64,000 nt of DNA from Mermis nigrescens (Eukaryota > Nematoda > Enoplea > Mermithida > Mermithidae), in NCBI GenBank assembly GCA_036768485.1, contig JAVLUZ010000223.1, positions 1,939,893 to 2,003,892 of the forward strand, in the 5' to 3' direction. Positions 1-12,221 of the stretch are shown here, piece after piece. Each line of letters begins with the position of its first letter. The stretch's first letter is position 1. Under the pieces are notes generated by a model, which had not been told where the DNA came from, did not search any database, and was given only the letters and a program-made list of their open reading frames with translations. The position numbers and the translations under genes were made by a program.

Positions 1-880
1 AGCCCACATTTTGACTCAAATATTAAATAATATAAAACATATCAAAAATGTCGCCGACTAACGTAGTCTATTGCTTTCGTCGATCAGAACGCTGAAATCA
101 TGCATATTTTCGTGATAATTAACTTACAGACATTATCGTAGACTCCTGATAGTGCAGCCAGCACCTGAGTAGAACAAAAGCCAGACGCAAAAGGATAGGC
201 TAATTACATAGCTAATGACGTAATGAGCATAAAAGGACACACTTACTGGCAAAACTAAGGTCGTCCAAGTAGTTCATTTTGGGTTTCGTCAATCTAGTTG
301 ATTTTCCAGCATTTCTGCTGACACGAAAGCGCTTAGTAGCCCAGTCCAATGAATCGTTGTTATATGAAGCTCCTATTCTCTCTGCATACAGCTATAAGCA
401 GACATTATAATTGATTAAACAAAAACATATTACGAAAACAAGAAAACAGTGGCTTGATTTGGCTACTGAAAACTGAAAATTAATGAAGACGCACATTCTT
501 ATTTATGTATGTACATACTTCAAATATAAAAAAGCATTAGCCGTAAAAAAATCATTTGCGCGACTAAAATACTAAGCTTTACTTCATTACTTTTGGCTAA
601 GGGCAAACATACGTTTGTACGAAGCTGTTACGATTCAATGAGTAGCATAGACATACAAATCGGGCCAAAAGGAATATATAAAAATTTCCTAAAAATTATT
701 AACAAATCAGACGTAACAGCATTGGTCTAAAATAAGCTAAGAATAATTAAGTTACAAAGATTAAAAGAAACAGCTTTTTGAATAATTCGTTTATCCCTTT
801 CAATACATATTTCTGACCAATTTTCGCCGGATCTGGAGGCCAAGAATAAATTAATTTTTTATTAGATATTTGCAGGCAGG
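1..880. other. Non-coding, nothing recognised
   Basis: AT-rich sequence with only short open frames and no recognisable motif. I see no gene or clear repeat boundary here. Confidence 0.5.
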
Positions 881-1080
881 CTCGTATCCAGGATTCGGCC
901 AAGGGAGGGGGTTGGGGCAGACCCATAACAAATTGACATACATCTCGGAAAATTCGTCGGTGTATCACGCAAAAACCGCATTTTTCGACGTTTTTCAATA
1001 TGCTCTATCCATTCAGATCATAAAATTATAACTTTTTTGAAAATTCAATATGTCACTAATGAATTAGCATCAGAACTCAG
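881..1080. repeat. MITE-like fragment, GCTCGTATCC family
   Basis: Begins with CAGGCTCGTATCCAGGATT followed by a G-rich run, like starts at 7077 and 37376. The interior shares phrases (a 'catttttcgacgttttt' block and 'tgctctatcc') with the better-defined MITEs at 4704 and 43696. I cannot find the second end or a target-site duplication, so it is probably truncated. Confidence 0.45.
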
Positions 1081-1503
1081 CGCAAATGTTTTCTTTTCGT
1101 CTTAATTTCGGGATGTAGAGAAGCTCTTTTCACAAGAATTAAATATATTGTATTGTCACGTACTTAAATTTATGACATTACAGCGAAAATGCTGATAAAA
1201 AGCAAGCCAAATATTCTTTACAAACAATACAAAATCATAATTTACATTCTTCCCGACAATGTCTAAGTTTGAACCTACATGGCAATCAAATCATTTAAAT
1301 GCTTTTTCTAATGATTTTGTTATCGCGCAATTAAATGAAATGCAATGATAAGTAATATGTACCTCAACCGCTTTTTGAACCGCGCATATATAATTCTGCG
1401 TCCCTCCTACACGGAAGCAATGTAAAAATCCGTCAGCCAATAATCTAACGTCGCTCAGATCAACCTAAAAAAACTAGGATATTGATGCCTACATATATAC
1501 ATA

Positions 1504-1795
1504 CAGGGGCGCAAACAGGATTTTTTAAGGAGCAGGGCGGTCCGAAAATTGGCGACCCTACATTTCGAGATATATTCGACGGTAGCCAAAAAAGTGCATT
1601 GAAGTTTCCGAACATGCTCTATTCATTAGAGCTCATAAAATTCAAACTGATCGAAGAAATTTTTATTTTTTAATAGGCAATGAAAAATTGCGTTTTTTGA
1701 CCGTGTCTGATCCAAAGATATGGAAAATAACGATCCTGCTGCGCGAAGCGCCTAAAATTGTGATACTTTGATAAAAGATGCCACGCCCATGTGCT
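1504..1795. repeat. MITE-like repeat with internal GCGC hairpin
   Basis: Starts CAGGGGCGCAAACAGGAT, continues with a 'gggcggtccgaaaa' block also seen (inverted) near 58120, and carries the hairpin GCGCGAAGCGC at 1741-1752. The right end near 1790 is not certain and I find no clean target duplication. Confidence 0.45.
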
Positions 1796-3529
1796 TATAT
1801 ATGCATTATGTAGGTAAGGTAACTATGCATGTACCTAATATTAATGATGTACGTACACCTAACTTTGGAGTTCCAAATTAGAATAGAAATTTATGATTAT
1901 TCCCCGCGATATTTAGAAATAACAAGCAAAAAGCTTAGAAGACAGTAAAATTATTCAGCTTTTGTCTTAATTTAGACATTTGCAAAGAGTTGACAAACTT
2001 AGTTTCTTTGAGTGCATATAAAATCTAGTACCCCTATTTTTATGCTTGAGCAAAGGAGCCATATTATAATAGAATTCAAGCACTATGTAAACAATTTTGT
2101 ACAAGGCTGATTCCAAATCCACGAAATAATCTGTGTATGCAGATGAATATCAAAATCTATGCACGATATCATCTCGACTAACTTTTAAGCATACAACAGA
2201 TTTAGAGAATATAGAGATCGAGTAAATAATTTATAAAAGCAATGAAACGCTTAATTCGAGTAAAAAGTTACATTCATAACACACATGAAGGTTGCATACG
2301 TCAATAGATGGATGCATTCCAGTTTTCAAGGCCGGGTGGAAAAACTTTCTGTGAGGCGATCTATAGCTCATAGAAAGTAGCTGATTCAGTTTAATGAAAA
2401 GAAGACAAATGCTCCGATGGAGCAAAAACGCTTAATCTATTTGAATTTCTTCATTGTGAAGGATTAAAAAGGAGGGGACAAGGAGAAATCAAAGGTAGCG
2501 ATGATTTATGATCATTTTATTTATTTTTATTATTTATTATAATTATTTATTGTTTTTATTACTTCTATGATTCAAAGAAGTTTAAATACGCAAGCCTTAG
2601 TGTTATAAACTACTTTTTCGTTTTGTTCTATGAAACTAACGTACGTCTGAAATGCGATCGTCTCCAATCCAATACACCCAAGCCTTTTCGCTTATTTCGT
2701 AGCCGCACATTCTAGGATCAATCATAAATGCAGGCCACCAAGGCGCCCGGTGAGACAATCTGGCGAAGACAATGTCACCAACATTCTGCAAAATTTTCTG
2801 ATTTCACGAGTAATAAAGCAACACAGGTAATCAAGCATTAAGTACCATTTTCTGGCCTTTTAGATTTAATTTCTATACGTCGCAGATTCTCGACTAACCT
2901 CTCGTACGTCCTTGCTCTACTCGCAAAAAATGCAATGAGGAATTGTTTAGAACTGTTTTTCTCTAATTCATGCACAAAACTATAAAAATAATTTACACGA
3001 GATCAGATAACACAACATACTCGATCGTGTGTGCGCTTGGCGAAACATAGCTTTTTCGTGCAAGATCCTATGCATTATTTATGTAAAACGGTATCAAGCG
3101 CTGCCTCTAGCAATACACAGTTGTGAAGCTTAGAACTGACATAGAATAGGAGATTCCAAGGCTTTATACATATTGCGCAATGACATATTTCTAGTGTAAA
3201 TAGAGCAGTCCTCACATGCACACTGAGGGTATGGGGGTATCCTTCTACCACAACTTTTAAAAGGCATATCCCCTCAAGCCATTTGCGGACCAAGACCTAT
3301 TGTTGGAATTATAAAAGAGTGCCAAACAATGCCCAGCAGTATAATCTAAAGTATTTTCCGAGTAGTACTCTATCCACTCATTCATTCAGAAACTTTTTGT
3401 CCATTATTTTCTGCATATTTGATAGTCCAAGTCATTCCATCATTCTTCTTATCATTTGATTTCATGTAAACTTAATCACGAATATTCAAGAAGACTGAAA
3501 TATGACGAACTACAGCATTTTTACGGGTT
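1796..3529. other. Non-coding, AT-rich
   Basis: No supported gene. Contains AT low-complexity sequence around 2510-2560. The open frames at 2231-2425 and 3075-3293 on the minus strand have no recognisable features and look like chance. Confidence 0.5.
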
Positions 3530-3690
3530 TTGACGGGGGCGGGGGAGGGGGGTTAAAGAACGTCAAAAATATTTAAAAAATCAAAGTAAACTCATGATTT
3601 TAACGCCAGAAATAGCCAAAAAGAAATTAATCGTTTACCCCCCCACAAGGAAACTAGGTTTACCCCTCACCCAGGACTTTTGACCGTGTG
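3530..3690. repeat. G-run/C-run palindromic repeat fragment
   Basis: A G-rich block (about 3535-3553) and a C-rich block (about 3640-3672) face each other with AT-rich spacer sequence, the general shape of the MITEs in this window. Ends and target duplication were not resolved. Confidence 0.3.
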
Positions 3691-3769
3691 CATCTAGTGC
3701 ATCTATGAGCAGTACCTAACGCGTTCAGCATGCTAAAACCGCATTCTTAGCCTTTTATTTGAAATTAAT

Positions 3770-4010
3770 TAATAAATAAAAAATTATGTAATTAAATAAA
3801 TAAATGAATGATAAATAAAAATATCAAATAATAAAGATAAATAAAATAAAATTTTAATGCGAACGAAACGGGTACGAATAAAATTGATAAATTGAATGAC
3901 CATGCATATAAATGATAAACTTTTACTTTTTCTTTTACTTTACTTGAAGTTTTAATTCGTCGCGCTTTTACTTTTCATTTTACTTATGATTTAAACTTCT
4001 TTTGTCGACT
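3770..4010. repeat. Low-complexity A/T and CTTTTACTTT repeats
   Basis: 3770-3860 is a run of AATAAATA-type words; 3920-3995 repeats variants of CTTTTACTTT. Simple-sequence DNA with no coding potential. Confidence 0.6.
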
Positions 4011-4703
4011 TTCGGGATTCGTGCGCGAATAAAAAACGGACCAAGTTTTTGACAATATACGCAAAACAGCCACAAGTTTCAATATTTTTCGCTACTTTAA
4101 CGTCGCTTTTGCAACTTTTTCGATATATAACTGGTCCAATAAATATGTATGCAGTTCAAAACCATAAACAGACGCGAAGTGACAAAAAATCTAAAAATCA
4201 AAAATCAAAAATTGAATTCTAGGGGTTTATATAGACACATAAAACTGGAAATTACCATACTAGCATGAAACAATTTTTATAAGTTCCATACGTTCAATTA
4301 AAATTTGCAACTTTAAAAGACAAGAAAAATCTACAGCAGATTAAAAAATTTGTTCGGAGCACTGGTATATTTTAATTCATTCATGCTTCTAAATATTATG
4401 ATGAAACAACACAATGAGAATTTACACAATTAAATTTCGATGTTTTGTAATTGAAATCCCGATTCAGGACTTCAAAAAACAGATCGGAAATTATTATCGG
4501 TGGAGGGTTATGACATTTTCTACTGCTTTTGTCCTAAAAAAACAAGACGCCGGCGAAAAATCATCGCTAGGTACAAAACAGTCAAAAAAGTGAAAAAGCT
4601 AAAAAAGCGAGCCTGACAAAATGTAAGTCCGTAAGTCAAAAGCGTTCTCAAATCTAACGCTTCACTCGAGGAATGATAAGTATCTAACAACAAATCTCAT
4701 AAC

Positions 4704-5100
4704 CATACGTGTGCAGGATAGGAATTCTGGGGGGCGTCAGGCCCAAAAAATATTTAAGAGCCTCTTTTTGGGCTGAAAACGATAGGTACACGTCAAAAAC
4801 AGTTTTTTTGACGTTTTGGACAATGCTCGTTCTTTCTAGAACACAAAAACATAAGAAAATTATGAAAAAAATTTGAAAAATCGAGTAACTTGAACAAAAT
4901 ATAGTCAAAAATGTGTATAAGGCGCGAAGCGCCGAAAATGGAGATTTTAAGCCAAAAGTGAGCTAAAAACGCTTAAGAAGGCACATTTTTTAAATTTTCA
5001 CGAAAAATCGACAATTCTGGGAGAGTGAGGGCCGCCGCAGTCATTTTGCAGAGGATCAGCTGTCATTCAGGAAGGGGGTCAATCTCCTAGAACACGTATG
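4704..5100. mobile_element. hAT-type MITE, 397 bp
   Basis: Ends are CATACGTG on the left and CACGTATG on the right, flanked by near-identical 8-bp duplications ctcataac (4696-4703) and ctcatagc (5101-5108). An 8-bp duplication is the hAT signature. The interior carries GGCGCGAAGCGCC (4921-4933) and no coding capacity. The minus-strand open frame at 4684-4908 lies mostly within it and is not a gene. Confidence 0.75.
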
Positions 5101-5684
5101 CTCATAGCGGTCCGTCAACACACAGTGAAGTGAATGAATGAGTACAAATAAGAGTTCAATGACGCCACGATATATCGATCATCAAAACCGGCTTATTGAA
5201 CAAGAGATTATCTTAGCGGATTTCGAAATGGAGAAATGAAAGAAGGGAAGCGTAATCACTTTACTCGTTAAACCGAGCTAAGTGAATCAAACGCAATAGA
5301 TATTTAATCAATAATTAAAGTAGTTAATCATATATACTAACCATGCTAATTATATGTGTGTTTGAATCGTTATTTTCTCGATCTAGGCGTCTAATTGTAT
5401 TGCCTTTGGATCTTTTAGTAAGAAAGCTCGAGTTCGCAAGATCCTTTGGCAGTGGCAGTGAGCGCTTACAACGCAGATCCATCTCAGTGTATACAAATAA
5501 TTGGCCGGTTCATATTGTCTAGCGCTAGGAATTGGGCACCTTGAATTGCTGCATCGATGTAATCTTCCGTTTACGAATTAACAAACGAATGAAAACAATT
5601 TATTCTAGTACGAAAAGAAAATTTTTTTACCGTCTAACATGACGAAATAGGCTTTCTTTTTGATTGATTGATAGCAAATATGAA

Positions 5685-5830
5685 AACACGACAATATATT
5701 AAAGATATATTAATATATTAGTATATATAATATATTATATTACAACATATTACAATATATTACAATATATTAATATATTATTCAATACATCAATATATTC
5801 AATATATTAATATATTATGAAATAACGAAT
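5685..5830. repeat. ATATTA-type microsatellite
   Basis: Tandem variants of TATATTA/ACAATATATT over about 145 bp. Simple repeat only. Confidence 0.8.
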
Positions 5831-5966
5831 TAGACACCAGCTTCTACGCAAATCAAATTATAAATACGTAGGTTAAGTACATATGTAATAGGCACCTACT
5901 GTCAAGCGAAAAGTTAAGGATATTACATATTAGAAATTTTTTGAGCTGAATGTAGAAAATTTCAAT

Positions 5967-6215
5967 TCAGTTACTCAAATTTTTAATTAAGTTTTTTATT
6001 CTATTGTGAAGATGATCATTAAATAAAGTTAAAAATTCAATAAAATGCGTTTTAGAGGGCTGATTTTTCAGAAAAATTTTCATTGTTTTGTCACAACAAA
6101 GCTGTAGAAGTAATTCATAAACGCGAAATTCATCAACAAATGTCGCTTCACCACACAAATCGCATATACATTCTAGAAATCTTAGCGATTCCCCTCTGAA
6201 ATGAAGTTCTAATAC
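5967..6215 (-). CDS. Unidentified open frame, possible exon or relic
   Basis: A minus-strand frame reads about 83 codons (upstream of its first Met as well), with a Cys pair (CICDLC) and an amphipathic Leu/Phe-rich stretch ending in a stop at 5967. The composition looks more protein-like than most chance frames here. I do not recognise a family and see no neighbouring exon. It could be a transposon relic, because a LINE fragment lies directly beside it. Confidence 0.2.
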   Translation of the reverse strand, partial: VLELHFRGESLRFLECICDLCGEATFVDEFRVYELLLQLCCDKTMKIFLKNQPSKTHFIEFLTLFNDHLHNRIKNLIKNLSN

Positions 6216-6302
6216 ATGGCTGCAAAAACAAACTTATGTCACTCAGAATTAATGACTGGCTCGACCAATTTAAATTGACTTTTACTGCGGATAATATTGT
6301 TA

Positions 6303-6430
6303 TTATGTAGATACATAAAGCTCATCAACATTTATATAAGAATTGTGACGAATAATTTGATACAGCACACAAAGACAGATATGTAAACGTCTTAATTCAA
6401 GTCTACGTAACACGTCACAGGATGATGGTC
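6303..6430 (-). pseudogene. CR1-like LINE fragment, C-terminal part of RT ORF
   Basis: The minus-strand frame contains LRRLELRRLHI, matching the LERLEIRRIRF segment near the C-terminus of the LINE ORF at 10402-12141. About 40 residues remain. Nothing upstream continues it, so this is a 5'-truncated relic, bordered on its high-coordinate side by MITE sequence. Confidence 0.6.
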
Positions 6431-6439
6431 TAGATCTGA

Positions 6440-6835
6440 AATACTTTAAACGCCAGAAAATTTTAATGTTTTTACCCTTTTTAAGTCGATTTCGAAAAAT
6501 TTTCAAAAAAGTGGCATTTTGGGCTGAAAAACGATGGGTATGAGTCAGGAAGACTGTTTTTTTGATGTTCGGAAAATGCTCCTTCTTTGCAGAACATAAA
6601 GACATAAAAAAACGTTTAAAAAATTTGAAAAGGCTGAATAGGTAAATTGAAGAAAATATAGTCAAAAAATGTGTATGTGGCGCGAAGCGCCGAAAATTTA
6701 GATACTTTCGAGCCAAAAATGAGCTAAAAACGCTTAGAAAGGCACACTTCACAATTTTTACGAAAAAATCGACAATTCTGAGGGGAAATCGCAGACATTT
6801 TACCGGGGGAGGGCGAAATGTTATTCAAGTGGATG
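6440..6835. repeat. MITE copy related to 4704-5100, left end missing
   Basis: Shares block after block with the element at 4704-5100 (lower-case 'gggctgaaaa', 'caaaatatagtc'-like phrase, hairpin 6679-6691, 'gagctaaaaacgctta', 'aatcgacaattctg'). The left terminus is not found next to the LINE relic, so no duplication can be checked. Confidence 0.6.
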
Positions 6836-7076
6836 TTCCACTTACCACAGATATCTCAATTTGCAAAATATCATTGGTTTTGTTATTTGCAAAATAGTAG
6901 AGAAAAAATTACGTGCAGAATTCTTATTTTCAAATAAATTATGATCTTCAATTTTTCATACATAATTCATATTTCGATCCCAGGAAGTCTTAAGTGCTTA
7001 ATGTGTCTATCTGAAAAACTGTTTTTTTAGGCACTGCTGGCCGCGTTATATTGCGTCGTATTTACGGGCTACTTTC

Positions 7077-7600
7077 AGGTTCGTATCCAGAATTTTATTT
7101 CAGGAGCGGGCCAAAAATTTTGAGGTCAGATATCTCGTGAACCATTGGGAGATAGGCAAAAACAAAGGCATTTTATTTTCACTTTATTTCATACTCATAT
7201 TGCAAAAATCTATCGTTTAAATAATCTTCACAACTGATTTCTCATTATTCAATCGACGAGTAATCTCCCAGCTTATGTCTTTGCATTTAATCTTTGTGAT
7301 TTACAAAGGAAAAGAATACAGAAAATGAATAATTCGGCGCTAAGCGCCGAAAAAATTTGACATATTCTACATGTCTAACTCAAATTTAAGCAGTTTTGGG
7401 CGGGCTAGAAGACAAAAACTATAAGTTTACTAGCTCAAAAGCACGATTAAAACCTGTTTTGGTGATTTTTGAGATCAAATTCGAGAATTTTTCATTTTTC
7501 TCTTTGGGGAACCCTTGTGTTTCAAAAATTATTTTCTTTATTTCTGGGGGCCGGCTCCCCCGCCCACCCCAAAGAAAATTTTCATGTTTATGTTGGGTTA
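7077..7600. repeat. MITE-like repeat with GGCGCTAAGCGCC hairpin
   Basis: Starts CAGGTTCGTATCCAGAATTT, has the hairpin at 7336-7348 and a G/C-rich palindromic block 'gggggccggctccccc' near 7545-7562. The frame at 7396-7623 lies inside it and has no family resemblance. Confidence 0.45.
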
Positions 7601-8042
7601 TTTTAATGATCCTACTGCTTTGATCACCCTGTTGCTATGTTTACCATGTTGAGTGATCAAAGTAATCCATCACGAGTAGGCTACTTTAATCATTGAACAG
7701 ATTTTTAAAAAATAATTTGCAAACAACCCTCAAAAATAGTCGTTTCAAAAAAGACCATATTCAATAGAGATGTGATAGTACAAAAATAGTACCACTCACT
7801 ATAATCTAAGAATATTTTGTAGTAAAAGTATAGCAGGTGATCACTGTTTTCTTTTTTGTAAAGAAGACTTCGATTTTTTCTTCAATCCAAAATCAGCCAA
7901 AAACTGCCTATACTTTGTGTACAAAGATCGCTTCAAAAATCTGTGAACGAGCCTCAAAATCTTTGTCCCTTGCAAAATGAAAACAGTGCAGGTGATCAAA
8001 GTCAAATTACTCGGATTTTAATCAAAGCACCCCTATCAAAGG

Positions 8043-8716
8043 TGTGCAAGGTCAAACTTCCAGAGGAGGGGGGTGAAAAAACAAAAATTGCTAGATAGCT
8101 ATGTGCTTCGTAAAAACGGCTTCATAGTCCTTTTGGGGTCAGAAAATTAGCTATACAGCCTTTTTGGTCTCAGAAAACTAGCTATGTAGCCTTTTGGATT
8201 CACAAACATAGCTATATAGCCCTCTTGGAACTGAAAATAGCTATTAATCCACACCTGGGCGTGGGGGTTTGAGGGGTATGCACCCCCAAAAACCAAAATA
8301 CCCCCCAGAAATCAAAATACCCCCCCCCCAGAATTCAATTTTTGAAAATTTTTTTCGTTTCTTTCGCAATTTTTTGATGCCAATGGATAGTGCTTGATAA
8401 GAAACGTCGAAAAATGGTGTTTTTTCGCCATACCACCATTTTTAAGGCCATTTTTTGACCTTCAAAAAATTCTTGCACCCCTTAGAATTTTCTTGCTGCC
8501 CACGTATGTTAATTAATCCCTTATTGGAGTCGAAAAAATAGCTATATATTTTTTGAAACTCAGAAAAGACATCTAAATAGCATTTCTGAGCTCAAAAAAG
8601 ACCTAGTTTTCTGAGCCAAAAAAGGCTGTATAGCTAATTTTCTGAGCCCAAAAAAGGCTATACAGCTTTTTCGAAGCTCAGAAGGGTAATACCCCTTCAA
8701 CCCCCATGCTCTTGTT
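8043..8716. mobile_element. Foldback element with repeated GCTATATAGCC arms, copy 1
   Basis: The left arm (about 8090-8240) repeats a roughly 40-bp unit built on 'agctatatagccttttt' plus 'ctcagaaaa'. The right arm (about 8525-8690) carries the same unit in inverted orientation. The outer part resembles copy 2 at 36107-36490, including a 'gagcatg' end and a flank reading 'gtttgaccttgc' (inverted here). Its centre is interrupted by a separate MITE (8250-8508). Confidence 0.6.
8250..8508. mobile_element. hAT-type MITE nested in foldback element, 259 bp
   Basis: Left end CACACCTGGGCG, right end CCCACGTATG. The same ends bound the MITE at 33841-34067. Flanks are tattaatc and (t)taattaatc, an imperfect 8-bp duplication. 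The interior has runs of G and C and the phrase 'gccataccaccattttt'. Non-coding. Confidence 0.7.
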
Positions 8717-9145
8717 TGAGCCCCATGTTACCCTAGCCGGAAAATTTTGAAATTTCAGCCCTCTCAAACGCATTTTCGCATAACAAAACCGTGCAGAAGA
8801 TAAGAATTTTCAATCACAGTGAAGTTCTAGAGCAGTTATCAAGAAAACTGCTGCGATCGATGCAGTGGGGCATAAACATCAACAACAGTAATAACATTAG
8901 AATAATCTGGCGCGATGCGCCGGCAAATTTCGTTTTTGCATTATAAAAACTACCCAAATCGTGCAGAAGATGAGGATTTTTGATCATAGAGACGTTTTAG
9001 AGCAAGTTACCGATAAAAATGCTGCAATCGGTGCGGCAGCGCTTTAAACGTTAAAAAGAATCAAATCAAATCAAATATTTATATTACGAAGTCAGTGGAA
9101 GAGATTAAAATACAATCATGCACAAATACCATAAAACACAATAAT
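8717..9145. repeat. Repeat debris with GGCGCGATGCGCC hairpin
   Basis: Contains the hairpin (8909-8921) and two related blocks ('cgtgcagaagat', 8790 and 8960) repeated about 165 bp apart, then a short (AAATC)n run near 9058-9080 of the kind that ends LINE copies. No gene. Confidence 0.4.
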
Positions 9146-9159
9146 TATCACCTTACATG

Positions 9160-9450
9160 TATATACAGCATGGGAATTCTGGGCGGTCAGGCCCAAAAAT
9201 TGTTTAAAAGTGCCTTTATGGGCTAAAAACGATAGATACACGTCAAAAACAGTTTTTTGACGTTTCAGGCAATTCTCGCTCTTTCTACAACATAAAAACA
9301 TTTTAAAAAATCTCAAAATTTGAAAAAATTGATTAAATTGAACAAAATATAGTCAAAAAATGTGCATATGGCGCTAAGCGCCGAAAATTTGAGATTTTTG
9401 AGAGAATGGACTAAAAACACCTATTAACACACTTTTTGAAACTTAAAACT
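9160..9450. repeat. MITE copy related to 43696-44087, right end missing
   Basis: Has the 'cagcatgggaattctggg' start, 'ggctaaaaacgatag', 'tagtcaaaaaatgtgcatatg' and the hairpin GGCGCTAAGCGCC at 9370-9382. No right terminus is evident. The minus-strand frame 9116-9316 is a chance frame in this repeat. Confidence 0.55.
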
Positions 9451-10255
9451 TATTGCGCTCAGCGTGTGTTCCATCAAAAACTTACTGAAATCAACCTTTT
9501 TCAAATTTCAATAAATGTCTCAACATATGGAGAATTTCGAATATATTGTGCAAGATCGTTCCGAATTCTAGCTAATCTAGTAGTAAAACAATACTTTTTA
9601 CAATCAAGTCGGAATTTCCCTAGATAGATCTGATTTACAAATGTTTTCCTAGTACGCGAATGACCATAAAACTGATGAAATGAAATGAAATGAAATAGGT
9701 TATTGCGACAGAGACGGAATTAAAACAATACAAATTTGGTCAAATTGAAAAAAGTAAAAATCAGAATATGTAAAATACTATAAAATGACGTCAATGCAAT
9801 GCAATTTGAACTATAAATTACTGTGATAAGGCAATGTGTAATATCAATAGCCTAATATCAATGATATCAATAACTGATAAAAATCATCAGAAAGTAAGAG
9901 ATTATTGTGAATATTATATGTAACAATTAGATCAGAATAAATTTTACGGAGTTCAATCCTCTCCATTTTTGTACCTTTCTACTTTATTGACCATGTTTGC
10001 ATTATTCCCTTGCATCCTTCGTAATTGTCGCGTTTCAGCAATAAATTATTTTAGTTCAGTTCAGGTATGATTTTACTTCACCAAAACGCATTTTTGCATT
10101 ACAGAAATTTTCCACAAATGCAATTAAGCCCAAAATTTTATTTCCATTCTCCAAAATTTAGCTTGACGAACACATCTAATGATTTATCGTGCATTCATTG
10201 TACAAATATAGCGTCTAAAGCTGCTAGAGTCGCATATCCTTAATACACAAAACAT
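9451..10255. other. Non-coding, with (GAAAT)n run
   Basis: No gene seen. A short pentamer run near 9676-9697 is followed by sequence that may be the 3' UTR of a minus-strand LINE copy. The rest is featureless. Confidence 0.4.
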
Positions 10256-10257
10256 AA

Positions 10258-10401
10258 CAACAACAACAACAACAACAAGATTTATTGCAAAACGTACAAG
10301 ACATGGTAAAAATAAAGACACAGCGTACGATACAAAGATATGATAAAACGATATATGACTAAAACGTCAGCAACGGGACACGCAGTCACGAACGTGAAAA
10401 C
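10258..10401 (-). repeat. LINE 3' UTR with (TTG)n tail
   Basis: Read on the minus strand, the stop codon of the RT frame is followed by about 120 bases and then a run of TTG triplets (plus-strand AAC repeats at 10258-10279). A simple-repeat tail instead of poly(A) is typical of CR1/L2-like LINEs. Confidence 0.6.
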
Positions 10402-12141
10402 TTACACGTGCCCCTTCAGATGAACAGAAAAATCAAAAGCATTTAGTTTGCGTTTGAAAATTTCTAAACTAGGTGAATTTACAACATCAACTGGAAGTGA
10501 ATTCCACAGATTCACATATCTATGACTGAAATCATACTTGAGAATATCTGAACGAGCTACTGGAACAGTCAGTTTAAGGTTATTGACAGAGCGAGTATAG
10601 TTGCGATTAAATGCGAAAAACTCGTCACAGAGAATGTGTGATTTTCCATTAATAATCTGATAGTAAAAGGATAAAGCAAAACGAATACGGCGTATTTCGA
10701 GACGTTCTAACGACAGACTTTTTAAACGATCATTATATGACAAACCACTGTTAAAACCAAAAATACAACGGGTAAACTTGCGCTGAACTCGCTCGATACG
10801 ATCAATATCTCGAATACGATAAGGACTCCAAACGGTACAGCAGTACTCTAAAAGCGGACGAACATATACAACAAAAGCACGAGACAAAATTTTATGATCA
10901 CGAGAGAAGAATAACTTCAGTATCAGACTGGATCGCTGAGAAGCTTTTTTAATCACTTCATGATAGTGCTGCTGAAATTTCAAATTTTGAGACATTAGAA
11001 CACCTAAATCGCGGACACAGTCAGAATCAGAAGGTAAAAGTTGATTTCCAATAAAATATTGATGTTTAGGATTATTATAACCCATGTACAAAACTGAGCA
11101 TTTATCAATAGATATCTGAAGCTGCCATTCACGCGACCATGTATAAAGCTTATTAAGGTCGTTTTGAAGTATAGTTTTAGAAGAGGACAAATTATACATT
11201 TTAACATCGTCAGCAAATAACCGAATACGACTACTCATATTATCACATAAATCATTAATGTAAATCAGAAAAAGGGTTGGCCCTATCACGCTCCCTTGCG
11301 GGACGCCGCTAGTTACATTAAAGCTATCTGAAAAAGAACTATTAACAACAACGCACTGAGATCGAGAGGATAAAAAAGATTTAAGCCAGTTGAAAAGAAA
11401 ACCATTTAGACCATATGCAGAAAGTTTATGAAGTAATTTTGTGTGCGATAAAGAATCGAAAGCTTTTTTAAAGTCGATAAAAATTACATCTACAGTAGAT
11501 TTTCTATCAATAAATTTTGCCCATTCGTTTTTACACTTTAGCAATTGCATTTCACATGATCGACCTTTTAAAAATCCAAATTGGAGAGGAGAAAGTAAAT
11601 TATTTATATTTAAGTAATCCAGAATCTTTTTATTAACAATTTTTTCCATAATTTTACAAGGAGAGCAACACAACGAAATCGGACGATAATTTTCTACACA
11701 AGCAGAATCACCTTTATTTTTGAAAACTGGAATTACGTTTGCTTGATACCACAATTTTGGAATTGAACCTGATCGAAAAGAAGTTTCAAAGATAGAAGCA
11801 AGAGGAGGAGAAAGCAAATAACTTAGTTTTTTAATAAAAAATGAGCATAGGCCATCAGGGCCACATGCAGTACTTGGTTTAGATTCGCGAATAGCTCTGT
11901 AAACGGTGTCTACATCGAAATTCATTTCTGCTAACGAAGAAAAAGTACGAGCCTGAAAAACAGGAAGATTTTGATCATCAACAGTGAAAACAGAGGCAAA
12001 ATATGAGTTAAAATGATTAGCTTTTACATGATCGTCATCTAATTCAATACCATTAGATAAAGTCAGGGGAAATGAACTTTTCCTGATTTTTAAACGAGAA
12101 TTAACAAAATTGTAAAAGTTACGGATATCGCCTGATTTCAA
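10402..12141 (-). pseudogene. CR1-like LINE reverse transcriptase ORF
   Basis: This 579-residue frame is the reverse-transcriptase part of a non-LTR retrotransposon. Visible RT motifs in order: NYRPISL (residues 151-157), DFKKAFDS (223-230), GVPQGSVIGP (279-288) and FADD (309-312, catalytic Asp pair). The conserved C-terminal LERLEIRRIRF segment follows. The catalytic residues are intact. The frame is open upstream of its first Met, but the endonuclease half sits in two other frames (12222-12819), so the element carries at least two frameshifts and is probably dead. The overall order (APE endonuclease then RT) and motif style fit the CR1/L2/Jockey group, with CR1-like favoured. It would work in target-primed reverse transcription in the nucleus. 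Confidence 0.88.
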
Positions 12142-12221
12142 AACTTCTAATTCTTCTTTAGCGTAAAAATTTTTGGTTTCTCTTTTTATAGATTTGCAGA
12201 AACTAGAATAGATAGTTCGAT

